From CAVQBL01 sp963710715 (GTDB lineage Bacteria; Pseudomonadota; Gammaproteobacteria; DSM-16500): a stretch of DNA of 64,000 nucleotides. Shown here piece by piece: positions 34,743 to 43,439 of this stretch (its first letter is position 1; each line of letters begins with the position of its first letter). The notes under the pieces are model-generated. The model worked only from the letters and a program-made list of their open reading frames with translations, did no database searches and was not told the origin of the DNA. A program made the position numbers and the translations under genes. The stretch lies in contig CAVQBL010000007.1 of NCBI GenBank assembly GCA_963710715.1, positions 1 through 64,000 of the forward strand. Direction: 5' to 3'.

Positions 34743-37646
34743 ATGTTCGGAAATAATATACCTGAACAAAGTCACCGCAATTCAAACGTGTCACCAAAGC
34801 AATTATTGACTACCGAAGCGCCACACCCGCTCACAGCTAAACTTTCTGATCTTGCTCAGGCCGATTTATTAGCAGGGTATCGCGTTTTGCAAAAGGTTGA
34901 TCAACAAGCATTAGAGCGGTTATTGAATTTTGAAAAAGAGGCTACTCAGCTTGCCCAAACATTTTTTGAGACACTGAGAAGTGGTTCTAAAGTAATGATG
35001 GGGGGATGTGGCGCTGCAGCGAGAGCGGCTATAGTTGCTGAGAAATTATTTCGAGCTGCGTTTCCTCAATACGCAAATCAAGTTATTGCCATGATTGCGG
35101 GCGGTGACTCTGCGATAGTCCGAGCAGCAGAAGGTTTTGAAGATAGTCCCGAGTATGGTCGTGATCAGCTACGCGCATCTAATTGGGAGGCGGGCGATCT
35201 TTATGTAGGTATCAGCGCGAGTGGTGCTGCTGCTTTTGTGAGTGGGCAAGTTGAATATGTGCTTTCACAAGTACATAAACGCAACCCCATTTTTCTTATT
35301 TGCAACCCATTATCAGAATGCTTAATTCGTTTTGCCGAAAATTCAAAAACAGTTTTTGATAAAACAAAAATAGCGCAGCGAAAAAATATTGATTTTTTAG
35401 AAATTTGTATTGGCGAAATGGCTCTATCAGGTAGCACACGGATGCAAGCAGCAACTGCCCAATTAATTGTTCTTGGTTTTGCATTGTTACAAGCAGGGCA
35501 AATGTTAATTGATAAGACACAAAAATTTTCCTATAGAAATTTTATTTTATCCTTACAAAATTTTTTAAAACAACTTCCCTTTCAAGAGCTCTCAACATTA
35601 ACCCGCTTTGAGGTTGATGCGTATGCAAAAGGTAAAGAAATCGTTTATAGCACAAAACCTGAAACAGCCTTAACAGTTGCAACTGACACGACAGAGCGTT
35701 CTCCTACTTTCGGTTGGCCATATCTTGAGAATAAAAATGATATTGATGAAAAAAAATCTGAACAGTCAGGTCCACGTTGCCGTGTTGAGGTGAGTGGTTA
35801 TACAGATAATGCAGCTGCATTCACAGCAATGTTAAGCCGTGACTTAAGAGTGCTAAATTGGCAGGGAAAACCTAAAACTACTTCAACTTACCTGCTAGGC
35901 TATAATTTAGCTGAAAATAAAAACGTAGGGTCAGAGCGTATTCACATTCATATAAATAATGAACATATAGAAATCAAATGTTCACAGCGAGTGATTAAAT
36001 TGCCACTCCTTAGCAATGACAATCCACCGGCATTGCTTTCTTTATATAAACAACTTGCTTTGAAAATGATATTAAACTCACATTCTACTTTAGTGGCTGG
36101 TCGTATGAGATTCTACAGTGGAAATACAATGACTTTTGTTTTGCCAGGTAACGAAAAATTAATTAATCGTGTTGTCAGTTTAGTTAGCCACAAAATTTCA
36201 GAAACGAATTTTGAAGAACGGCGATTACCTCCATTCATCAAAAATCGAATTACCCGTGACCAAATAACGGAAATGCTTCGTAGCATGATGTTAATACATC
36301 GACATGGTTCTATTGTGTTTCAAACACGCGATGCTGTTTTAGAGAAATGGGAAAAATTATGTTACCTTTGGCTGTTTAACCATATTCAGCATCCGAGTGA
36401 AATGCTAGGACTTCTTGGTCTAGATGAAAAAAAGTTAGCTGTGAATCCTCAAACAAAACCATCTGTTCCTCTTATAAGTGATATTGAAATTGCTATAGAT
36501 TTTGCTGGAAAAAATCGCAACATCCTTTGCATTGAGGGGGGCGGAACTTATTTTCGTTTTAGCGTGTTATCCAATCAAAATGGACCTCTTGTGCTTCAAG
36601 GATTTAATCAGGCGGGCACAACTATCATGACGACTGGTGGGAATTATAATGCCATTAAGGAGAAATTTTTTACTTTAATAGATGATGCCCTAAATAATAT
36701 TACAATTGGCAATCAGAAATTAACAACATTTATTCGTATGCAGCAGCCTATTATTGTGATTGGTATGGCAGGAATGGGCGCAGAATTAAATCGCCAAATA
36801 TTGCGAGATCATCTTACTAAAAATCACAATGCGAAACGACAACATACTATTATTACCTCAGATGCCGATACTTATTTGGCAGCACTACCTTCTTCATATG
36901 GAGCAATACTAATCGCTGGAACAGGATCCATCTGCCTTGGATTAACTCCTCAGGGAGGACGAATCCAAGCGGGCGGCTTTGGGGCGCATCTTTCTGCTGA
37001 TCCTGGTAGCGCTTTTGCAGTGGGTCGGCGCGCGGTATTAGGCTATTTAAATTTACTGAATGGCACAAATATTTGGGATGATTCAACAAATAGTTTCATT
37101 ACAAGCAATGACCCTTTGTATTCTTTTTTAACCAAGAACATTACGGAAATATTAGAGGTAAAACCTTCCGAATCACTTGTTGCTTATCTTAACCGTGAAC
37201 ATGCGGATCGTTTGAAAATGGCGAAGCTTTCAACTCCTGTGTTTAAATGTGCTTTTGAAGAGAAATCATTGCTTGCAAAAAAAATTGTTAATGAAACAGC
37301 AAAAGAGTTAGCAGAACAACTTGGCGGAACGATAAACGCAATTTTAGAAAAAAATGTAGACTTGAAAAAGTTACCTTTTAACGTAATTCTTGTTGGAGGA
37401 CTTTTCGAGAATGAACATCGAAAGCATTTCCTCGAATTAATTGAGCAACAGTTAGTGAAAATATGTCCTGATACTAAGGTTAATTGGCAATGTAACCCTA
37501 CAGCAAATTATGTTAGCCAGGTAGTGCAAAGTATAACTATGCCTGTTTCAGCTGGTCTTTTTTCTCAGCAAAACAAGGCGATGTTTTTTCATTCTGAATA
37601 TATCGAACCTATTGTGGTGTCAGCTTACAAAACACTTCGACATTGA
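34743..37646 (+). CDS. Fusion: MurNAc-6-P etherase (MurQ-like) + BadF/N-acetylglucosamine kinase-like
   Basis: The 967-residue protein joins two enzymes of peptidoglycan recycling. The N-terminal half has the MurQ SIS domain: GGCGAAARAAIVAEKLFR with the catalytic-type Glu, IAGGDSAIVRAAEGFEDS with the second Glu, and GISASGAAAFVSGQ. From about residue 595 a BadF/BadG-type kinase begins (ILCIEGGGTYFRFSVL; AILIAGTGSICLGL; GAHLSADPGSAFAVGRR), related to N-acetylglucosamine and MurNAc kinases. The start ATG at 34743 is favoured over 34719 because GGAG precedes it by 9 nt. Fusion implies kinase and etherase work on the same sugar. Confidence 0.85.
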   Translation: MFGNNIPEQSHRNSNVSPKQLLTTEAPHPLTAKLSDLAQADLLAGYRVLQKVDQQALERLLNFEKEATQLAQTFFETLRSGSKVMMGGCGAAARAAIVAEKLFRAAFPQYANQVIAMIAGGDSAIVRAAEGFEDSPEYGRDQLRASNWEAGDLYVGISASGAAAFVSGQVEYVLSQVHKRNPIFLICNPLSECLIRFAENSKTVFDKTKIAQRKNIDFLEICIGEMALSGSTRMQAATAQLIVLGFALLQAGQMLIDKTQKFSYRNFILSLQNFLKQLPFQELSTLTRFEVDAYAKGKEIVYSTKPETALTVATDTTERSPTFGWPYLENKNDIDEKKSEQSGPRCRVEVSGYTDNAAAFTAMLSRDLRVLNWQGKPKTTSTYLLGYNLAENKNVGSERIHIHINNEHIEIKCSQRVIKLPLLSNDNPPALLSLYKQLALKMILNSHSTLVAGRMRFYSGNTMTFVLPGNEKLINRVVSLVSHKISETNFEERRLPPFIKNRITRDQITEMLRSMMLIHRHGSIVFQTRDAVLEKWEKLCYLWLFNHIQHPSEMLGLLGLDEKKLAVNPQTKPSVPLISDIEIAIDFAGKNRNILCIEGGGTYFRFSVLSNQNGPLVLQGFNQAGTTIMTTGGNYNAIKEKFFTLIDDALNNITIGNQKLTTFIRMQQPIIVIGMAGMGAELNRQILRDHLTKNHNAKRQHTIITSDADTYLAALPSSYGAILIAGTGSICLGLTPQGGRIQAGGFGAHLSADPGSAFAVGRRAVLGYLNLLNGTNIWDDSTNSFITSNDPLYSFLTKNITEILEVKPSESLVAYLNREHADRLKMAKLSTPVFKCAFEEKSLLAKKIVNETAKELAEQLGGTINAILEKNVDLKKLPFNVILVGGLFENEHRKHFLELIEQQLVKICPDTKVNWQCNPTANYVSQVVQSITMPVSAGLFSQQNKAMFFHSEYIEPIVVSAYKTLRH

Positions 37647-37664
37647 ATCTAGGATTTTTTATAT

Positions 37665-38354
37665 TTAGGTTTGATTAATGACTACCCGCACGCGTTCGCC
37701 ACGCGTAAAGTCTTCATTTAACCATTCCGCATCCGGTACAAAAAGTCGTACGCAGCCGTGGCTTGCATTGTATCCAGGAACTTCTCCAGGAGATCCATGC
37801 AGCGCAAAACCATTATGAAAATACATACAATAAGGCATAGGCGCGCCACCACGACCGACGGGAAATTTCCTGGATTTACAACCAGGACCTTCTTTAGCGT
37901 AAATAGAAAATACCCCAGTAGACGTATGGCATCCACGATGCACATCTGGGCAATAACCCCGTCCGCCGGATACGGGTCCCCAGTATTGTAAATTTCCATC
38001 CGCATCATATGCGCCAAAAGCCAGTCTGTTTAAATAAACCATAATAACTTTTCTTCCAGGGGGATTGATTTTTAAACTAACAGGGGAGTAATCCATAGGG
38101 TTCAGATCATCACTATTGGGTATAGCAATTCGCATTCCTGGATGTAAACGACTATTCATGCGATTAATTCGCATAACCAGGTCACGTTCTCGTGCTGAAC
38201 GAAATAAGTTATCCCAAGAATCTCCACGATGAACCACATAGCAGGAGTAATCCGGGTCATTTTTACATAATCTAGATCCATAGATTTCAGCGTTTACAAT
38301 CCCGCTGAATAAGAAAAGAAAAATGGCAATTAATCCAGTCATGATTGGAATCAC
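37665..38354 (-). CDS. L,D-transpeptidase with LysM-like region
   Basis: A 229-residue exported enzyme. A signal peptide (LIAIFLFLFSGIVNA) precedes a LysM-like region (YVVHRGDSWDNLFRSARERDL) and the YkuD domain. The catalytic motif is HGSPGEVPGYNASHGCVRLF with His186 and Cys201. It cross-links peptidoglycan or attaches lipoprotein. It faces the MurQ-kinase gene, so cell-wall genes cluster here. Confidence 0.9.
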   Translation of the reverse strand: MIPIMTGLIAIFLFLFSGIVNAEIYGSRLCKNDPDYSCYVVHRGDSWDNLFRSARERDLVMRINRMNSRLHPGMRIAIPNSDDLNPMDYSPVSLKINPPGRKVIMVYLNRLAFGAYDADGNLQYWGPVSGGRGYCPDVHRGCHTSTGVFSIYAKEGPGCKSRKFPVGRGGAPMPYCMYFHNGFALHGSPGEVPGYNASHGCVRLFVPDAEWLNEDFTRGERVRVVINQT

Positions 38355-38553
38355 GTTGCCCTCCTTGCAAGCGGCGTTCCCGCCGCTATTGTATAAATTA
38401 TATACTTAAAATATGATAATGGTTGTTACAAAGGCATCAAAAATTGGACGGCATTGATAAAACAGGGTTTTTATTCTTTTCCCGGGGATATAATTGCTAA
38501 ATAATTTTCCACTTAAGCCAATATGCTATAGAATACCCATATAACTCATTTAT

Positions 38554-39357
38554 ATGGATAAATTGACTATGGAGAGCTCACAAAACGTACTAAAAATTTT
38601 TCAACTCGAATCGGGTATTTTACAAATCACTCTGAATCGCCCGGAAGCTTTAAATGCATTAAATGCAGAATTATTGAAAAAGTTACACCACACATTAATT
38701 GCTGTACAAGATGATGATGAAGTAAAAGCCCTTTTAATCACGGGTGAAGGCAAAGCGTTTTGTGCGGGTGCCGATATAAAACAATTAGCAGAATTGAATG
38801 GGCAAACGGGATTGGAATTTTCTCGTAATGGACAAGAAGTATTCCGTGCTTTAGAAGAATTTGGCAAACCTTCTCTTGCGGCAATTAATGGATTTGCGTT
38901 GGGCGGTGGGTGTGAATTAGCCATGGCAGCTACATTGCGCATTGCTTCAACAGCAGCTGTTTTTGGTCAGCCAGAAATAAAGTTAGGCGTCATTCCTGGT
39001 TTTGGTGGTACACAGCGCTTAGCACGTTTAGTGGGTAAGGGCAGGGCGCTTGATCTGTGTTTAACAGGACGTACGATTAAAGCGGATGAAGCACTCGCTT
39101 GGGGTTTAGTATCAGAAGTTGTAACACCTGAAAATTTACTCCCGCGCGCAAAAGCTATTTTACAAAATCTCGTAAAATTTGGGCCCCTAGCATTAAAAAG
39201 TGTCATGAAAGTGATAGATCATGGGTATGACTTATCATTAAGTGATGCATTTGAATTAGAAGCAGCTCATTTTGGGTTATGTTGTGCTACACGCGATAAA
39301 CAAGAAGGTGTAAAAGCATTTCTAGAAAAACGTGCGCCAGAATTTTGCGGTGAGTAA
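38554..39357 (+). CDS. Enoyl-CoA hydratase (crotonase family)
   Basis: A 267-residue crotonase. The oxyanion-hole motifs are AFCAGADIKQLAEL and FALGGGCELAMAA, and the catalytic Glu is in GQPEIKLGVIPGFGGTQRL. The order of the two crotonase-type genes suggests valine or branched-chain acyl-CoA breakdown, with hydratase first and 3-hydroxyisobutyryl-CoA hydrolase next. It overlaps the next gene slightly. Confidence 0.88.
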   Translation: MDKLTMESSQNVLKIFQLESGILQITLNRPEALNALNAELLKKLHHTLIAVQDDDEVKALLITGEGKAFCAGADIKQLAELNGQTGLEFSRNGQEVFRALEEFGKPSLAAINGFALGGGCELAMAATLRIASTAAVFGQPEIKLGVIPGFGGTQRLARLVGKGRALDLCLTGRTIKADEALAWGLVSEVVTPENLLPRAKAILQNLVKFGPLALKSVMKVIDHGYDLSLSDAFELEAAHFGLCCATRDKQEGVKAFLEKRAPEFCGE

Positions 39358-40423
39358 TATACCCGAAATTTTATTCGAAGAACCCCCCGGTCACGACGGA
39401 CATCTTGGTTTAATTACATTAAATCGTCCACAAGCATTAAATGCTTTAAATCATAATATGTTTCTTGCTCTTGATAAACAATTAACCGCCTGGGCACAAG
39501 ACAAACATATAAAAGCGGTCGTGATTCGCGCGGTAGAAGGGCGGGCATTTTGTGCGGGTGGTGATATTCGCTACGCTTATGAAAAAAAATCATCGAATGA
39601 TTCTACATTACCGCATTTTTTTCGCGATGAATATCGCTTAAATCGGCACATTTATCATTTTCCTAAACCCTACATTGCGTTGCTTGATGGCATTACAATG
39701 GGAGGAGGCGCGGGAATTTCGATTCACGGTTCTCATCGTGTTGCTACAGAACGTTTAGTATTTGCTATGCCAGAAACAGGAATTGGATTTTATCCTGATA
39801 TTGGCGCTTCTTATTTTCTTTCGCGTTTACCCTATAAAATGGGTTTTTATTTAGCCTTAACAGGCGCGCGTATCTCATATAAAGATTGTTTAGCAATTGG
39901 ATTGGTTGATGCAGTCGTTGCGCATGCTGATCAAGATAAATTAATCGCCGCTTTAGTTGCTGCACCATTAAAAAATAAATTGGCTGTAACAGAAATAATT
40001 AAATCATTTTCGATTGCATCCGATGACTCAATTTTAATGACACACAAAAATGCTATTGAAAATTATTTTGCCTTGCATTCCGTAGAAGAAATTATTTCTG
40101 CATTAGAAAGTGATAAAAATACTTGGGATAAAAGTACTTGGTGCCATGAAACCGCAGCTAGCATTAAAACTCGGTCGCCCACGAGTTTAAAAGTAACCTT
40201 GCGCGAATTACAAGAAGGAAGCAAATTGAATTTTGATGATTGCATGCGTATGGAATATCGACTCACGAATCGATTTATCAAAGGGCATGATTTTTTTGAA
40301 GGAGTGCGCGCTGCAGTGATTGATAAAGATCAAAAGCCTCACTGGCGACCCGCTACATTAGAAGAAGTCACCTTACACCAGATTGAAAATTATTTTGCTC
40401 CGCTCAAAGAAGAATTGGCGTAA
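39350..40423 (+). CDS. 3-hydroxyisobutyryl-CoA hydrolase (crotonase family)
   Basis: A 357-residue crotonase of the HIBCH type. Motifs are AFCAGGDIRYAYE and ITMGGGAGISIHGSHRVATE, then PETGIGFYPDIGASYFLS, which favour the HIBYL-CoA hydrolase rather than a plain hydratase. The likely start is the GTG at 39350, overlapping the end of the hydratase; a GTG at 39332 would add six codons. It frees 3-hydroxyisobutyrate from its CoA ester in valine catabolism. Confidence 0.85.
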   Translation: MSNIPEILFEEPPGHDGHLGLITLNRPQALNALNHNMFLALDKQLTAWAQDKHIKAVVIRAVEGRAFCAGGDIRYAYEKKSSNDSTLPHFFRDEYRLNRHIYHFPKPYIALLDGITMGGGAGISIHGSHRVATERLVFAMPETGIGFYPDIGASYFLSRLPYKMGFYLALTGARISYKDCLAIGLVDAVVAHADQDKLIAALVAAPLKNKLAVTEIIKSFSIASDDSILMTHKNAIENYFALHSVEEIISALESDKNTWDKSTWCHETAASIKTRSPTSLKVTLRELQEGSKLNFDDCMRMEYRLTNRFIKGHDFFEGVRAAVIDKDQKPHWRPATLEEVTLHQIENYFAPLKEELA

Positions 40424-40433
40424 TTATTCACGC

Positions 40434-40585
40434 CGTCATTGCGAGGGCCCCTGCATGCTCTTCGCAGGGGGACCCCAGCTAAGAACATGCTGGGGCAGGC
40501 TGCGTGCGCAATCCAGGGGAATATTGTCGTATCACCTGGATTGCCACGCCTCACATAAAGCTAAGGCGTGAGGCTCGCAATGACG
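40434..40585. repeat. Dispersed palindromic repeat, copy C
   Basis: CCGTCATTGCGAG at 40434 pairs with CTCGCAATGACGG at the end, with the internal GCAATCCAGGGGA..CACCTGGATTGC. This copy has an extra GC-rich stem (CCCCTGCATGC..GCAGGGGG, CCCCAGC..GCTGGGG). The bioH stop codon lies inside it. Confidence 0.85.
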
Positions 40586-41373
40586 GAGTTCTTTTTGTGC
40601 GAAACGTAAGTTATGAATTGGCATAGTAACTCTAAAAAAACTTCTGGCTGAGAGAGAAATGGCATGTGCCCAGCGCGTTTAATCATTTCAAAACGACTAT
40701 TGGGTAGTAGGGGTTGTAAAATATTGATGATGCTTGGCGGCACCAATGTATCGTGACTGCCAAAAATATGTAAGCTAGGCGCTGTTACTTGATGTATATC
40801 CTTTCTAAGATCTGTATTGCGTAATAATTCCAATCCACCTTGTAATGCAGAGACGGTGGGTTGCTGAGTTGAAAGTAATATATTTTTTAATTCAGAAAAT
40901 AATTCATGATTTTTCGGACTACCGCGTAATTGTAAAGTTAGAAAATCTTGTAACGTTTTTTGGGGATTTTCAATCAATGTTTCTGAGAATTTTTCTAAAG
41001 TGGGCATTGCTACTCCTGGCCAATTTATGTCGCTGACAAATTTGGGTGTAGAAGCTACAGTGACTAAATAATCAACTTTTTCTGGGTAATGAATGGCCAC
41101 CCACCACGCAAGCATGCCACCTAAAGACCAGCCTAACCAAGCCGCGTGGGTGGGTATAATATCGAATATTTTTGAGGTAATAGCCTCTAATGTGTAATGA
41201 CTTGTTAACATAGGACTTTTTCCAAATCCAGGTAAGTCTATCAAAAATAACTGAAAATTTTCTTCAAGTGCAGGGATAAGCGGTTGCCAAACGTCGGAAT
41301 GCCAGCCCCAACCATGCAACATGATGAGTGGGTGGCCTTTTCCTACGGTTTTTAAATGAAATTTATTGATCAT
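40561..41373 (-). CDS. bioH: Pimeloyl-ACP methyl ester esterase BioH
   Basis: A 270-residue alpha/beta hydrolase that removes the methyl group from pimeloyl-ACP methyl ester in biotin synthesis. The catalytic set is Ser83 in GWSLGGMLAWW, Asp in FGSHDTLVPP and His in AGHMPFLSQ. LHGWGWHSDVWQ is a typical BioH start motif. I use the ATG at 41373 (MINKFHL); the frame upstream runs through the 145-bp palindrome. Its last ten or so codons (ending in SVIASLTP) are encoded by the dispersed repeat at 40434-40585. It is divergent from the HPF-fusion gene and the bioFCDAB operon. Confidence 0.85.
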   Translation of the reverse strand: MINKFHLKTVGKGHPLIMLHGWGWHSDVWQPLIPALEENFQLFLIDLPGFGKSPMLTSHYTLEAITSKIFDIIPTHAAWLGWSLGGMLAWWVAIHYPEKVDYLVTVASTPKFVSDINWPGVAMPTLEKFSETLIENPQKTLQDFLTLQLRGSPKNHELFSELKNILLSTQQPTVSALQGGLELLRNTDLRKDIHQVTAPSLHIFGSHDTLVPPSIINILQPLLPNSRFEMIKRAGHMPFLSQPEVFLELLCQFITYVSHKKNSVIASLTP

Positions 41374-41445
41374 AAAAAATATTAAAAGTGTCAAATTTTT
41401 GTCTATAATAGGATTATAGACATGATAAAAAGGAGGAATCAATCT

Positions 41446-41590
41446 AGGGTCGGTTGTCATTTCTACTCTGCCGGCCATAAATCCTTGATTTTCTGCGATC
41501 CGCTGCTCACATATCACCAACATATGCTGCGCTGCGGTTCTCGAAAATCAATGCTTTCTGGCTCGGCAGAGCGAAATGACAACCGACCCT
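41446..41590. repeat. 145-bp palindromic element (MITE-like)
   Basis: The 18-bp arms AGGGTCGGTTGTCATTTC and GAAATGACAACCGACCCT are perfect, and the next 33 bp pair with few mismatches. The rest is a loop. It lies between bioH and the HPF-type gene in their shared promoter region, and could be a mobile miniature element. Confidence 0.8.
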
Positions 41591-41653
41591 CAAAAAACTT
41601 ACTTACAATAGAGTTTAAAATCAAATTAAAATATAAGAGGGAGGCAACTTTTT

Positions 41654-42220
41654 ATGCAACCCGTACAAATTACAATTCGTGATATGCCCAATTCACCCGC
41701 CTTAGAAACTCACATACGTAAAAAAGCCCATAAACTCTCCCAATACTACCAGCGCATCAACAGCTGTAGAGTATGCATTCATCTTGCGCAGAAGCATAAG
41801 CATCAAGGAAAGCTATTCAGTGTGAGTATTGATCTAACAGTTCCGGGTAAGGAATTGGCGGTGAAACGCAAATTAGATGAAGATGTTTATATTGCAATAC
41901 GCGATGCATTTAAAGCATTGATACGGCAACTGGAATGTTATGCGGATAAACAACGTGGTGAGGTTAAAAGTCACGAAACAACTTATCGCGGTTACGTAAA
42001 AAGATTATTTTTTGAAGATGGATATGGTTTTATTGAAAGTACGGATGGGAATGAATTTTATTTTAGTCTCACTAATGTTTCTTATCCCAGTTTTGATCAA
42101 TTAACTATTGGAGATATGGTAGAATTTACCGGAGTTCCCATTGGGAGCGGTTTTCAAGCTCAACATGTTACGCGTGAAAAGAAAAATCATGCGGTTGAGG
42201 AAATGGATCCGTATCGTTAA
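41654..42220 (+). CDS. HPF/RaiA-type ribosome factor fused to a cold-shock domain
   Basis: A 188-residue protein. Residues 1-105 resemble the hibernation-promoting factor domain (VQITIRDMPNSPALETHIRKK; LDEDVYIAIRDAFKALIRQL). Residues about 110-170 form a cold-shock/S1-like domain (YRGYVKRLFFEDGYGFIEST and EFYFSLTNVS). Such proteins likely bind ribosomes or RNA under stress. The fusion is known in some proteobacteria. The GAGGGAGG stretch before the ATG at 41654 is a strong ribosome site. Confidence 0.85.
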   Translation: MQPVQITIRDMPNSPALETHIRKKAHKLSQYYQRINSCRVCIHLAQKHKHQGKLFSVSIDLTVPGKELAVKRKLDEDVYIAIRDAFKALIRQLECYADKQRGEVKSHETTYRGYVKRLFFEDGYGFIESTDGNEFYFSLTNVSYPSFDQLTIGDMVEFTGVPIGSGFQAQHVTREKKNHAVEEMDPYR

Positions 42221-42229
42221 AAAAGCGAT

Positions 42230-42253
42230 ATTGGGGTCAGGCCTGACCCCAAT
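42230..42253. repeat. Perfect 24-bp palindrome upstream of bioF
   Basis: A perfect palindrome centred on TCAGGCCTGA, with flanks ATTGGGG/CCCCAAT, lies 21 bp upstream of bioF. It may end the HPF gene transcript or be a relic of a repeat, since TGACCCC also ends the nested element at 27576. It is not the known BirA operator pattern. Confidence 0.75.
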
Positions 42254-42274
42254 TACTGGACATCGAACATATTT

Positions 42275-43414
42275 ATGCACCACGAACAACCCTACCAACA
42301 ATTTCTTACTCAAAACCCCTATCCGCGAGAGTTAAAAAATATTGATTCACAAAAAAATCTCATCGATTTTTCATCCAGTGATTATTTGGGATTAGCAAAA
42401 CATCCCCTGTTAATTGCACGTAGCCAAGAATATGCGAGCAAATATGGAGTTGGAGCAACAGCTTCACGTTTAGTCACAGGAAATTTTTCATTTTACGCCG
42501 AATTAGAACATAAGCTTGCAAAAGCATTGGGTAAACCTGCAGCACTGATTTTAGGATCAGGTTATCAAGCGAATGTTTCGATATTGGAAGCGCTGTTTGA
42601 TGCGGATGTTTTAGGCCAAGAGCCTATCGTTTTTTGTGATCGGCTTTGTCATGTGAGCATGTTGACAATGACGCGTCATTTAACTCGTTTACAACGTTTT
42701 CAGCATAATAATTTAATTCATTTGCAAGAGTTATTAGAAAAACATGTGAATGATGAAAGAAAAAAATTTATTTTAGTTGAATCTATTTATAGCATGGAAG
42801 GCGATGAAACCGATTTTGAAAAATTAATTTCTTTAGCAAAACAATATCGTGCATTTCTTTATGTGGATGATGCGCATGCTGTTGGAGTGTATGGACCTTC
42901 AGGTTTTGGTAAAGCAGCAGAATATGCAGATGATATTGATATTATCATGGGAACATTTAGCAAAGCGTTAGGAAGTTTTGGTGCCTATATTGGTTGCTCT
43001 GAAGTGATGCGTCATTATTTCATCAATAAATGTCGAGGCATTATTTATTCAACGGGATTATCACCTTCTGTGCTCGGAGCCATAGCTGCTGCAGTTGATT
43101 TATTGCCGCAATTAGACTATGAGCGTGCGCAATTGCAAGTGCGCGCAAAAAAGCTACGTGAGTTTTTTCGACAAGAAAAATTAGATTTTGGAAAAGCGAC
43201 TACACATATTGTGCCATGGATTATTGGTGATGCAGAAGAAACCTTGCGTATGAGCAAAAGGTTGTTAGAACGAGGCATAGTAGGCGTCACCATTCGCCCC
43301 CCTTCTGTTCCTGCGGGGAAAAGCCGTATTCGATTTTGTTTGTCGGCTAAGCATAGTGATGAAGATATTGAGCGATTGATGGAGAGTATTTTTTCGATTA
43401 AACTCAAATCCTAA
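42275..43414 (+). CDS. bioF: 8-amino-7-oxononanoate synthase
   Basis: A 379-residue PLP enzyme that joins pimeloyl-ACP and alanine. The PLP Lys is in IIMGTFSKALGSFGAYIG, with LYVDDAHAVGVYGPSG and DFSSSDYLGLAKHP. It is the first of the biotin operon. The start ATG is preceded by no clear ribosome site. Confidence 0.95.
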   Translation: MHHEQPYQQFLTQNPYPRELKNIDSQKNLIDFSSSDYLGLAKHPLLIARSQEYASKYGVGATASRLVTGNFSFYAELEHKLAKALGKPAALILGSGYQANVSILEALFDADVLGQEPIVFCDRLCHVSMLTMTRHLTRLQRFQHNNLIHLQELLEKHVNDERKKFILVESIYSMEGDETDFEKLISLAKQYRAFLYVDDAHAVGVYGPSGFGKAAEYADDIDIIMGTFSKALGSFGAYIGCSEVMRHYFINKCRGIIYSTGLSPSVLGAIAAAVDLLPQLDYERAQLQVRAKKLREFFRQEKLDFGKATTHIVPWIIGDAEETLRMSKRLLERGIVGVTIRPPSVPAGKSRIRFCLSAKHSDEDIERLMESIFSIKLKS

Positions 43415-43439
43415 TTTTACAATGGTTCGCGACTATAAA

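Noticed and set aside
41373..41523. A longer BioH start at 41523
   Set aside because: The extra codons run through the 145-bp palindrome, and known BioH proteins start near MINKFHL.
42230..42275. A BirA operator before bioF
   Set aside because: The palindrome lacks the TTGTAAAC..GTTTACAA pattern; nothing else nearby matches.
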